64,000 bases of DNA, taken from assembly GCF_900167135.1 (NCBI RefSeq), contig NZ_FUWZ01000001.1:1784336-1848335 (forward strand). The letters are read 5' to 3'. The DNA comes from Chitinophaga eiseniae. GTDB lineage: Bacteria; Bacteroidota; Bacteroidia; Chitinophagales; Chitinophagaceae. Each line of letters opens with the position of its first letter. Within the stretch, counting starts at the first letter, position 1. The position numbers and the translations under genes were made by a program. Under the pieces are notes generated by a model, which saw only the letters and a program-made list of their open reading frames with translations, had not been told where the DNA came from and made no database searches. Below, piece by piece: positions 54,780-62,229 of this stretch.

Positions 54780-54848
54780 TTTTGATTTGCGATTTCCTGA
54801 TTTAGAGGACGTGCAACGCATATCAAATCAGGAAATCGCAAATCAAAA
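54780..54848. repeat. Perfect 24-base inverted repeat with 21-base loop
   Basis: The arm at 54780-54803 is the exact reverse complement of 54825-54848. It lies between convergent genes, 5 bases from the RidA stop. The arms are AT-rich with T's and A's outermost, so it could act as a terminator for both sides. The length and the long loop are more like a mobile or structural palindrome (REP/MITE-like). Confidence 0.8.
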
Positions 54849-54853
54849 GATTC

Positions 54854-55246
54854 CTACCTGACTACGGTGGCTTCAAATTCTATATTAAGCGTTTCAAAAA
54901 GCGCCTTTACCTCCATGAGCGTTACCGCCGTCTGCACGCCATGTTTCGCAGCCCATTCCTTATACAGCTCAAAGCAGGTATTGACAAATGTTTCGGAAGA
55001 GGTGGTGTAAACCGTCAACCGAACGATACCGTTGCAGGCATAGCCGGCTTCGCGGACCACCTGCTCCAGGTTTTGCAGCGCCAGCAGCAGCTGGGTGGGC
55101 ATATCGGCATCGGACGACGTGCCGTCCGGATGTACTGCTGCCTGTCCTGCACAGTAGAGGGTGCCGGTTACCTGTTTAACTTCCACGGCTTGTACATAAC
55201 CGCGTTCGTCCTGCCATTTCCATGGGTTTGTGATTTTCTTTTCCAT
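54854..55246 (-). CDS. RidA/YjgF-family protein
   Basis: 130 residues from ATG 55246; a frame start at 55336 adds 30 residues foreign to the family. Blocks GTLYCAGQAAVHPDG, QLLLALQNLEQVVREAG and VRLTVYTTSSETF fit the chorismate-mutase-like RidA fold. The C-terminus has AVTLMEVKALFETLNIEFEA, where RidA proper has an Arg for substrate carboxylate binding. Here that position is not clearly Arg, so it may be an Rid subfamily without imine deaminase activity. It lies 114 bases from the Crp/Fnr gene upstream, same strand. Confidence 0.85.
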   Translation of the reverse strand: MEKKITNPWKWQDERGYVQAVEVKQVTGTLYCAGQAAVHPDGTSSDADMPTQLLLALQNLEQVVREAGYACNGIVRLTVYTTSSETFVNTCFELYKEWAAKHGVQTAVTLMEVKALFETLNIEFEATVVR

Positions 55247-55359
55247 TGTGATCGTTTGAGGTGGGATGCTGCATGCGTCCCGGTTAAAAAAGTACCCTGC
55301 AAAGGTGGCCAGGGCGGCTTTCTTTTTGTGTGACAAACCTCACAATTTTGAAAAGAGGG

Positions 55360-55929
55360 TTAAGAAGAGGGCCCAAGCCTGCTGAGCGTTTCGCGGGATA
55401 CGCCGAGGTAAGACGCCAGCAATGTTTTAGGTACCCGCTGCAGCAGCGCGGGATAACGTTGTAATAATTGCTCGTAACGTTCTTTGGCATTGGAGGTTAG
55501 GAAAGACAGGATGCGCCGTTGGGAGCCTACATGGCCGGCGTTGGCTTTCTGCAGGAAAAAGTGTTCCATTTTCGGAAGCCCGCTGCATAGTTTCCGGTAA
55601 TCTTGCAGTGTAAGGCAGTATAGCTCCGTGTTTTCGAGGCATTGCAGCGACATGCCTGCGGCGGTTTGAGAGAAGTACGCCTGGTAGTCGCTTTCCCACC
55701 AGTCTTCCATCGCAAAGGAAACGATGTGTTGTTTCCCGGTATCGTCATGATAGATGAGGGTTAAAAGTCCTGATACGACAAAATAGGAATACCGTACGCT
55801 TTCGCCCATCCGGAAAAGAAAAGTTTTCTTTTTAGCCTGCTTAACGGTGAAGTGGGAAAGCACAAAGGCAAACTCTTCATCTGACAGGGGAATTATTTTT
55901 TCTATATGTTGTCTCAGCTTTTCCTGCAT
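55360..55929 (-). CDS. Crp/Fnr-family transcriptional regulator
   Basis: 189 residues from ATG 55929; the longer frame to 56046 crosses a hairpin and is unlikely. The cyclic-nucleotide-binding-like beta roll is seen in KKTFLFRMGESVRYSYFVVS and LIYHDDTGKQHIVSFAMEDW. The C-terminal helix-turn-helix ends in LASYLGVSRETLSRL. No cysteines for an Fe-S cluster are evident at the N-terminus. It is of the small Bacteroidota Crp type that often controls a neighbouring gene; the RidA-like gene downstream is the obvious candidate. Confidence 0.9.
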   Translation of the reverse strand: MQEKLRQHIEKIIPLSDEEFAFVLSHFTVKQAKKKTFLFRMGESVRYSYFVVSGLLTLIYHDDTGKQHIVSFAMEDWWESDYQAYFSQTAAGMSLQCLENTELYCLTLQDYRKLCSGLPKMEHFFLQKANAGHVGSQRRILSFLTSNAKERYEQLLQRYPALLQRVPKTLLASYLGVSRETLSRLGPSS

Positions 55930-55991
55930 GTGTCGGGAGATAGATGAGCCATAAAGATAAAAAATCCCCGACGGACGGAAAGAGCATAGTA

Positions 55992-56021
55992 TTCCGGGGC
56001 AATGGATGCATTGCCCCGGAA
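55992..56021 (-). terminator. Hairpin after the GNAT gene
   Basis: A perfect 13-base stem (55992-56004 with 56009-56021) with a GATG loop lies 12 bases beyond the GNAT stop. No T run follows on the minus strand. Confidence 0.65.
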
Positions 56022-56033
56022 ATGGTTTGTCTC

Positions 56034-56480
56034 CTATGCCTTCCACCAGTTGTAATAATTGTGTTCGTTGTCCACTTCGAATCCTGTTTTGGGGTATAGC
56101 TGGTTGCCAATCACATTGGTCTTTTCTGTTTCCAGCAGCAGGCCGCAGGCGCCGGTTTCATCGCAGAAAGTTTTGCAGCGGTCGATGATCGCCACGGAGA
56201 TGCCGCGGCCTCTGTAGTCGGGGTTGACAAACAGGTCGCTCAACAGCCACTGGCGCTGGAGCTTTTTGTAGTGAAACAGGGAATAGAGCTGCGCAAACCC
56301 TACAGCTTTCCCGTCTACGATGGCCAGGAAGGTATCGGATTCACCGTTGCTGATCCGTTCCTTTAAAAATGCTTTTCCCTTTTCGAGGTCTGAAGGCTGA
56401 CGGTAAAAGATGCGATAACTGTTGAATAATTCCGCGAATTCATCGAGATGTTCCATCCCGGCTTTAACAATTTGTACCAT
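56034..56480 (-). CDS. GNAT-family N-acetyltransferase
   Basis: 148 residues, one GNAT domain. Motif A is LLSDLFVNPDYRGRGISVAI, with the acetyl-CoA-binding R-G-R-G turn. Strand 4/5 includes FLAIVDGKAVGFAQLY, and the end is LYPKTGFEVDNEHNYYNW. The aromatic-rich end (HNYYNW) is common in GNATs acting on small amines or amino acids, but the substrate is unknown. It is separated by 34 bases from the YggS gene on the same strand, so co-transcription is possible. Confidence 0.9.
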   Translation of the reverse strand: MVQIVKAGMEHLDEFAELFNSYRIFYRQPSDLEKGKAFLKERISNGESDTFLAIVDGKAVGFAQLYSLFHYKKLQRQWLLSDLFVNPDYRGRGISVAIIDRCKTFCDETGACGLLLETEKTNVIGNQLYPKTGFEVDNEHNYYNWWKA

Positions 56481-56514
56481 TGCTTATGATTTAGTGTTTG
56501 AGTTATCTGTCGTT

Positions 56515-57255
56515 CTACCTTACGTTGACCGATTCGTTCCAGTAGTAGCTGTCGGGGGTGGGCCTTTGTCCGAATACGGCGGTGCCTACACGAACAATGG
56601 TGGCGCCTTCCTCAATGGCCGTTTCCATGTCGCCGCTCATGCCCATGGAAAGCTCGTCCATGGCCACACCGGGGATAGCGGCGGCGATAATCTGTTGTTG
56701 CAGAAACCTGAGCAGCCGGAAACACTGGCGGACTTTTTCGGTTTCTGCGCTCAGCAGCCCGATGGTCATCAGTCCTTTTATCTGCAGGGTGTCCAGGCGG
56801 GACACCTGTTCTGCCAGTTGCAGGGCGCCTTCCGGCGCGATGCCAAATTTGCTTTCTTCACCGGAGGTGTTCACCTGTATCAGCACGGTCATTTTTTTTC
56901 CTTCCAGTTGTAGCCGTTGATGCAGTTTCTCTGCGAGGTCGGGACGGTCCAGCGACTGCAGGCAGGTGACATCATGCTTCAGCAGATCTTTTATTTTATT
57001 GGTTTGGAGGTGACCGATGAAATGATTTTCATGGGGGACTGCTTTCAGGGCGTCGTATTTTTCTTTCAGTTCCTGGACCTTATTTTCTGCGATGAGCGTA
57101 TGTCCTGTTTCCAGTGCCGTTTTGATACGGTCTGCCGGGACTGTTTTGGTGGCGAGCAGGAGTTTTACGCTATCGGCGCTTCGCTGGCTGCGGGCGCAGG
57201 CTTGTTGTATCCTGGTGTTGATTTGTTGAAGGCGGTCTGCAATTTCGGTGGTCAT
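56515..57255 (-). CDS. yggS: YggS-family PLP homeostasis protein
   Basis: 246 residues, a single TIM-barrel domain like alanine racemase without the C-terminal part. The PLP Lys is K37 in KLLLATKTVPADRI. Further conserved blocks are IAENKVQELKEKY, HFIGHLQTNKIKDL, VNTSGEESKFGI and ELSMGMSGDMETAIEEGATI. It carries and buffers pyridoxal phosphate and affects amino-acid and keto-acid metabolism. Its start overlaps the stop of the AAA+ gene by 4 bases. Confidence 0.95.
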   Translation of the reverse strand: MTTEIADRLQQINTRIQQACARSQRSADSVKLLLATKTVPADRIKTALETGHTLIAENKVQELKEKYDALKAVPHENHFIGHLQTNKIKDLLKHDVTCLQSLDRPDLAEKLHQRLQLEGKKMTVLIQVNTSGEESKFGIAPEGALQLAEQVSRLDTLQIKGLMTIGLLSAETEKVRQCFRLLRFLQQQIIAAAIPGVAMDELSMGMSGDMETAIEEGATIVRVGTAVFGQRPTPDSYYWNESVNVR

Positions 57256-57974
57256 ACGTCCACATGGTTTGTTGTTGACTCCAGCCGGGCGATCAGTGCA
57301 GCTTTTACCTGGGTGAAAACATCATCTTTGGCTTCTGCGAAGGAGATGCCTGTTTTGCGTTCGATATGCCGCATGTGCTCCGGAAAGCGGGCCAGCAGGG
57401 TGTCGTAATAAGTATTTAATGCTGCGGTGGAAGGCATCTCAAAGGGTATATTGAGCTGAAACCTTCTGAGCAGTGCTTTGTCAATGATCTCCACATGGTT
57501 GGTGGCGCAGAGCAGCAGGGCGTTTTCCGGGAAATAGTCCATCAGCTGTATCAGTGTGTTGACAAGGCGCCTCATTTCTCCCACGTCGCGGTCGTCGTTG
57601 CCGCGGGCTTTGCCAATCTGATCAAATTCATCGAGGAATAAAACGGCTTTTTCGCGGGCGGCTTTATCGAAGACGGCTTTGATGTTTTGGGAGGTCTCGC
57701 CGATGCGGGCGCAGATGATATTGCTGAGGTTCAGGATAAACAGCGGCTTACCCAGCGCCTGCGCGATGGCTTTGGCGGTAGTGGTCTTTCCACAGCCGGA
57801 GGCGCCATGCAGCAGTATTTTATTGTTGACCGGGAGCCTGTATTGCTGTAGCGCTTCTACATAATAGTGTTCCTTTATCAGCTGTTCAATGGCTTTCCGC
57901 TTTTCTTCGTGCAGAAACACTTCTTCGAGGCGGGTGGCTTCTTTATCCGTGATAATAAGATCGTAAATATTCAT
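57252..57974 (-). CDS. AAA+ ATPase
   Basis: 240 residues, one AAA module and little else. Walker A is GASGCGKT at 57-64, Walker B is VLFLDEFDQ at 111-119, sensor 1 is CATNH, and an arginine-finger-like region is ALLRRFQLNIPFEMP. It resembles the FtsH/spastin-like classical AAA group but has no protease or membrane part, so it must act on a partner. The 4-base overlap with YggS implies coupled translation, but no functional link is known to me. Two exact promoter boxes lie upstream. Confidence 0.88.
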   Translation of the reverse strand: MNIYDLIITDKEATRLEEVFLHEEKRKAIEQLIKEHYYVEALQQYRLPVNNKILLHGASGCGKTTTAKAIAQALGKPLFILNLSNIICARIGETSQNIKAVFDKAAREKAVLFLDEFDQIGKARGNDDRDVGEMRRLVNTLIQLMDYFPENALLLCATNHVEIIDKALLRRFQLNIPFEMPSTAALNTYYDTLLARFPEHMRHIERKTGISFAEAKDDVFTQVKAALIARLESTTNHVDV

Positions 57975-58064
57975 GGCGGCTGGTTGTTTTTTAAGTGGAC
58001 GGGATCACTCCTGACGGCGCCGGACCATCGGAAGTGTGTTATGGCAGGTTGTGAATAGACGTCC

Positions 58065-58072
58065 CAAAGGTA
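58065..58072 (-). promoter_or_regulatory. Promoter -7 box for the AAA+/YggS transcript
   Basis: Reads TACCTTTG on the minus strand, an exact TAnnTTTG, 91 bases before the AAA+ start. A second identical box lies at 58115-58122. No clear TTG -33 element is seen for either. Confidence 0.45.
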
Positions 58073-58114
58073 CGGTGTCCTGCGTTACCGTCTGACGGCT
58101 TATGTTTTGTTACA

Positions 58115-58122
58115 CAAAGGTA
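58115..58122 (-). promoter_or_regulatory. Second promoter -7 box upstream of AAA+
   Basis: An identical TACCTTTG on the minus strand, 50 bases further upstream than the first. Together they suggest two start sites for the AAA+/YggS transcript. Confidence 0.4.
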
Positions 58123-58218
58123 CCGGCTTACTGGTGGATGCAGGTGGTCCAGATTCCATAAAAATGGCTGGTCCAGTCTGCGAAAAGAGGTTAACTTAGC
58201 TATCACAAAGCTTCCGCC

Positions 58219-58896
58219 ATGAGTCATACTTCCCGCATCATCGCTTCCTGGCATGCTAATGCAGACCAGTGGATTGCCACTATCGACCACGCAGAAATTG
58301 CCTCGCGGACGTTGGTCACCAACGAGGCCATTGTAAGCACGGTGATGGAATATTCTCCAGGCTCCATACTGGATATCGGGTGCGGAGAGGGGTGGCTGAC
58401 ACGCGCTTTGTGGGAGCGGGGCCTGAAAGCTTCCGGTGTGGATGCGGTAGCGGCGCTGATTGACAATGCGAAGCAAAAAGGGGGCGGTACCTATGCCGTA
58501 GCTGGTTTTCAGGACATCGCCAGCGGCGCTTATGTGGTGGAGGAGATGTTTGCTGCTGCGGTCATTAATTTCGCGCTGCTGGACAAGGAGGATACGGAAG
58601 CCTTGCTGAAAAACATCCGCAGGGTGGTGACTGCCGGTGGACTGGTGTTTATCCAGACCCTGCATCCGCTGGTGATTGCCGGGCAGGAGCCATATGTGAC
58701 CGGGTGGAAGGAGGGCAGCTGGAACGGCATGAAACGGGCGTTCGTACAGCCTTATCAGTGGTATTTCAGAACGCTGGAAGATTGGTCCCGGTTATTTGCA
58801 GAAGCGGGGCTGACGGTTAAACAGATAAAAGAACCGGTGCATCCGGAAACGAAAGCGCCGGCATCGGTGATATTTGTGCTGGAGGTAATGGTTTAG
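58219..58896 (+). CDS. Class I SAM-dependent methyltransferase
   Basis: 225 residues. The SAM-binding motif I is SILDIGCGEGWLTRAL, followed by an acidic residue at the end of strand 2 (ASGVDAVAALI). The methyl-acceptor region is YPAW-free, with INFALLDKEDTEALLKNI and GGLVFIQTLHPL. It resembles small-molecule methyltransferases (UbiE/Methyltransf_11-like); the substrate cannot be told. It starts divergently from the AAA+ gene. Its stop overlaps the convergent gene at 58893 by 4 bases. Confidence 0.9.
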   Translation: MSHTSRIIASWHANADQWIATIDHAEIASRTLVTNEAIVSTVMEYSPGSILDIGCGEGWLTRALWERGLKASGVDAVAALIDNAKQKGGGTYAVAGFQDIASGAYVVEEMFAAAVINFALLDKEDTEALLKNIRRVVTAGGLVFIQTLHPLVIAGQEPYVTGWKEGSWNGMKRAFVQPYQWYFRTLEDWSRLFAEAGLTVKQIKEPVHPETKAPASVIFVLEVMV

Positions 58897-59444
58897 AAAA
58901 AGATATTGTCCCGGTTGCAATGCCAGCCCGGGTCCATAGTGGTGCCCATGCAGGAGCCCATGTAATAGATATTCCCCACGATAGGGCTGAAGGTAACTTT
59001 CCCGTTTTTTTCCACGATTTTGGTGACCTTCGGCGCGATGCCGCTGTTGAGGATCACTCTCGTTTCGTCGCTCTTGTTGCACTTGGGGCATAAGGTTTTG
59101 CCGGCCGCGTCCTGCTGCACAGGCGCCGGAAGTACCAGCGTAATCCGGACGGTGTCGGAGGCGGCTGTGAGATCGACGGTTTTCAGATAAGCGTTAGCAC
59201 TGATGCCCAGGCTGCTATACAGCACATCTACCTGTGGAGGTGTACTACCGGGAAAGGAGTAGGTGAAATTTCCCTGGTTGTCGGTAACTGTTTTGCCCAC
59301 CACTTTCCCTTTGTCTTTCAACAGCAGCTGGAGTGCAGCAGTGGAATATGTTTGAGGTTTGTCTGTAATGATGTTGCCGGTAATTACTTTTTTACCTGGA
59401 GGTGCGGGCAGCAGCAGGAGTGTTAACAAAAGCTGGTAGATCAT
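58893..59444 (-). CDS. Secreted CarboxypepD_reg-like protein with C-terminal metal-ribbon motif
   Basis: 183 residues with a short hydrophobic signal (MIYQLLLTLLLLPAPPGKK). Residues about 20-105 look like a CarboxypepD_reg/Cna-B-like beta-sandwich (GNIITDKPQTYSTAALQLLL, NQGNFTYSFPGS). The C-terminal 70 residues hold CPKCNKSDETRV and a second Cys pair (MGSCMG ... WHCNRD), spaced like a zinc ribbon. Zinc ribbons are usual in cytoplasmic proteins and unusual after an export signal. The function is unknown. A -7 box lies 18 bases upstream of the start. Confidence 0.7.
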   Translation of the reverse strand: MIYQLLLTLLLLPAPPGKKVITGNIITDKPQTYSTAALQLLLKDKGKVVGKTVTDNQGNFTYSFPGSTPPQVDVLYSSLGISANAYLKTVDLTAASDTVRITLVLPAPVQQDAAGKTLCPKCNKSDETRVILNSGIAPKVTKIVEKNGKVTFSPIVGNIYYMGSCMGTTMDPGWHCNRDNIFF

Positions 59445-59461
59445 ATGTGAAGTTGATAGGT

Positions 59462-59469
59462 CAAATATA
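59462..59469 (-). promoter_or_regulatory. Promoter -7 box of the metal-ribbon gene
   Basis: Reads TATATTTG on the minus strand, an exact TAnnTTTG, 18 bases before the ATG. The transcript would have a very short leader. Confidence 0.45.
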
Positions 59470-59555
59470 CCGAAATAAATTTTTCGTACCTTCGTTGGAT
59501 GCTGGATATTGTAATCGCGTAGTTGCCGGCCCTCCGCCGGTAATTACATACGCCC

Positions 59556-59574
59556 CGGGCAACGCCCGTTTTTT
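59556..59574 (+). terminator. Terminator-like hairpin upstream of the GNAT gene
   Basis: CGGGC (59556-59560) pairs with GCCCG (59564-59568) around AAC, followed by six T's (59569-59574). A second GC stem (CCGGC with GCCGG, 59526-59540) precedes it. No plus-strand gene ends here, so it could be the end of a small RNA or an attenuator for the acetyltransferase at 59647. Confidence 0.5.
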
Positions 59575-59646
59575 AAATAAAATATTTATAAACACCTGAA
59601 TGGCATGGTTGCTCAAATCATGCTACAGGAAAACTATTATCCGGCA

Positions 59647-60162
59647 ATGAATACAAACAATTATATCATCAGAAAAGAAAGACAATCCGATATCCCGCAA
59701 ATCCATGCTGTCACAAAGGAGGCGTTCCTCGTGGCAGAACATGCCAGCGGCACGGAGCAACTGATCATCCGGGCGCTGCGCAACAGCGGCCGGTTAACCT
59801 TATCGCTGGTGGCGGAAGAGCGCGGTATGATTATCGGTCACGTGGCGATTTCGCCGGTGGCGATATCTTCCGGAGAAGAGGGATGGTATGGGCTTGGTCC
59901 GGTATCCGTGATGCCGGACCGGCAGGGCGCCGGTGTGGGCTCAGCCTTGATCCGCGCGTCACTCGATGAATTGCGGCAGCTGTCCGCCAAAGGCTGCGTA
60001 GTGTTAGGTGAGCCTGCTTATTACGGCAGGTTTGGCTTTAAGGCAGACGCGCGGTTGCTTTATCCCGAAGCCCCGCCGGAATATTTCCAGGTGCAGGCTT
60101 TTGAGGGGACGGTCCCCACGGGCGCAGTGCAATATGATGCGTCGTTTTACGTAACGGAATAA
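59647..60162 (+). CDS. GNAT-family N-acetyltransferase (YhbS-like)
   Basis: 171 residues from ATG 59647, which directly precedes NTNNYIIRKERQSDIPQIH; an ATG at 59605 adds 14 residues. The acetyl-CoA motif is LGPVSVMPDRQGAGVGSALI, with the Q-G-A-G-V-G loop. VVLGEPAYYGRFGFKADARL near the end is the hallmark of the YhbS-like branch. The substrate is unknown. A terminator-like structure precedes it at 59556. Confidence 0.92.
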   Translation: MNTNNYIIRKERQSDIPQIHAVTKEAFLVAEHASGTEQLIIRALRNSGRLTLSLVAEERGMIIGHVAISPVAISSGEEGWYGLGPVSVMPDRQGAGVGSALIRASLDELRQLSAKGCVVLGEPAYYGRFGFKADARLLYPEAPPEYFQVQAFEGTVPTGAVQYDASFYVTE

Positions 60163-60174
60163 CGGAACAATAAA

Positions 60175-60206
60175 AGAGGCTGTCCCATACTTTTGGGACA
60201 GCCTCT
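60175..60206 (+). terminator. Terminator of the YhbS-like gene
   Basis: A perfect 13-base stem (60175-60187 with 60194-60206) lies 12 bases after the stop. Confidence 0.8.
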
Positions 60207-60378
60207 CCTATTCAGGTGCCTGAAGGAACAGGAAGTTGTTTGATCGGTTCTCCGCGTCTTCTATTATTTGAGGCCACCCTCTTTTAGTTCAAAGATATTT
60301 TCTGCAATGCAGATACCCTGCGTACCATCGGGAGAATTTTGTAGTGGAAACCTGATTCCTTCACCAAAATATTTTCCT

Positions 60379-62049
60379 ATGACATTTCAGCATCTTTCAG
60401 CATTGAGAAGTTATCCCAATCCAATTCCCAACGAGGTATACCACCTGTTAGGCTACTACACTCCCGGAGATGGAGGCGGAGGAGATTTTTACTGGGACAG
60501 TGCCGCCACCGGTGGAGATAACACTGGTATGGTGTTCCAGTCAACGCAATCGTCTACCGGACGTTGGAAAAGACTTTACAGTGATCCGGTCAATGCCAGA
60601 TGGTTTGGCGCAAAAGGGGATGGCGCCACAGACGACACCCAGGCGCTGCAGGCAGCACTGAACTTTGTGGCCAACAGCGGGAAAAGCCGCACGTTGCTGA
60701 TCCCGGATGGTGTATACAACATCACCTCTCAATTATTCGTGCTTGACCAGACACATATTACCGGGTCAGTCAACTACAAAACCATCATCAAAAAAACGAC
60801 AAATACGGCCACTAACTATCCCTCTCCCAGACCGGAAGACATGTACAATGTAGATGCTATTATGTGCATTGTTCAGCCTTCATATGGTCCTTATGCCTAC
60901 CAGAATAACGTAGAGAACATCCGGCTAAAGGGTGAAGCTCCCAACAAAAATCAGTACGGCTTATATTATCCACGGACCAATCATACCCGTTTAACAAAAG
61001 TTGAGGTCGAAAATTGTATTAACGGTTTTTATACAAAGGACAGCTGGCAATGCGAGCACATTGCCTTGGTAGCAACCCGCTGTGATCACGGATTTGTATT
61101 TGCCCCCACCACTCCGAAAAGCGGCACCGGCACTTCCTGCACCTTTGTACGCTGCTGGGCGTCCGGATGCCGGCTGAGCGGCTATAACATCAGGAATCTT
61201 TATTACACTTCATTCTCAGACTGTGCGTGTGATCATCTGACCAACAATTCCTATTCTACCGATGGGGTTATTCCAACTGCCTATTATTTTGAAGGATGCG
61301 ATGGTATTACCTTGATGAGTTGCGGGCTCGAATCCGGTATCTGCCAGGCCATCCATCTGAAAAATACAAAGGCCTTTAGCCTGACAGGCTCATTTCATTC
61401 TTTCCCGCCGATATCCACTGTTTTTAATGACGCCACTGCGGGCCTGTTAAAATTCGAAAATTCTGTAGCCGCCTTCAGTGGATATCTGCTGTATACAGAA
61501 TCGTTGCAAGGCACCAATATGTCAAATATTTATGCCACGACGTCTCAGGTCAGTTTTACCAACAGCATTTATACCCTGCCATACGGGAAGACATTTATCG
61601 ACAATGATTCCACAATAATTGATCTGGGCGGCACATCATCGCACCTTTACAATCCAACTACAACACCGGTAGCAAACCTGACGGCTGCCGTTATCAGTAA
61701 GCATATAAGGGTGCCGGACCTGGGCGCCAAAGGACTGGCCTATGTCAGCATGCCTGCGAAAGCCGTTATCAGGAGTATTCGTTTCAGTGCATTGAATACT
61801 ACCAATACCAGTAGCTTCAAAATATTGGTGGGGTATAATGCTACAGATAAAAATTCCTACTATGGGATAGTAAACTGGCCTTTCCCCGCAGATCAATATG
61901 TTCAACTAGCGGTATCTCCCGGTAAATCCAGAAAACCAGCTACCTTGTCCAACGGAGAAGGCTGGGTGCTTTTTGTGAGCACTGATCCATTGCAGCTTGC
62001 TGCCGGCGCCGGCCTGGTGTTTGAAGTAGAATATGTGATAGAAAATTAA
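60379..62049 (+). CDS. Tailspike-like right-handed beta-helix protein (Pectate_lyase_3 type)
   Basis: 556 residues from ATG 60379; the frame reaches 60268, but those 37 residues show no family or signal features. An N-terminal block (LLGYYTPGDGGGGDFYWD) and RWFGAKGDGATDDTQALQAA are hallmarks of the pectate_lyase_3 beta-helix in phage tailspikes and related glycan-binding or depolymerase proteins. The middle has short Cys- and Asn-rich rungs, and the end is a separate beta domain (about 440-556). No signal peptide is visible, which is unusual for a cellular lyase. No other phage or contractile-injection gene is nearby. Function uncertain. Confidence 0.8.
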   Translation: MTFQHLSALRSYPNPIPNEVYHLLGYYTPGDGGGGDFYWDSAATGGDNTGMVFQSTQSSTGRWKRLYSDPVNARWFGAKGDGATDDTQALQAALNFVANSGKSRTLLIPDGVYNITSQLFVLDQTHITGSVNYKTIIKKTTNTATNYPSPRPEDMYNVDAIMCIVQPSYGPYAYQNNVENIRLKGEAPNKNQYGLYYPRTNHTRLTKVEVENCINGFYTKDSWQCEHIALVATRCDHGFVFAPTTPKSGTGTSCTFVRCWASGCRLSGYNIRNLYYTSFSDCACDHLTNNSYSTDGVIPTAYYFEGCDGITLMSCGLESGICQAIHLKNTKAFSLTGSFHSFPPISTVFNDATAGLLKFENSVAAFSGYLLYTESLQGTNMSNIYATTSQVSFTNSIYTLPYGKTFIDNDSTIIDLGGTSSHLYNPTTTPVANLTAAVISKHIRVPDLGAKGLAYVSMPAKAVIRSIRFSALNTTNTSSFKILVGYNATDKNSYYGIVNWPFPADQYVQLAVSPGKSRKPATLSNGEGWVLFVSTDPLQLAAGAGLVFEVEYVIEN

Positions 62050-62155
62050 TCAGATGCATTTAAATCACGGCCAGCAAGGGGTAGAGAAAGATTAATCAAT
62101 TTTTCTTAGAATATACTGCCGTATAAAATTGAAGCAGCCGCCTCTCGCTTTGTAA

Positions 62156-62188
62156 TGCCCCCAAAAAGCTGAACACTTTTTGGGGGCA
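62156..62188. terminator. Bidirectional terminator between beta-helix and subtilase genes
   Basis: A perfect 13-base stem (62156-62168 with 62176-62188) with GC-rich base and A/T-rich top lies between the two converging genes. The rest of 62050-62229 shows nothing else. Confidence 0.75.
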
Positions 62189-62229
62189 TAGTAGCTTAGG
62201 ACGATTTCTTTTTATTCTGCCGAAGATGA

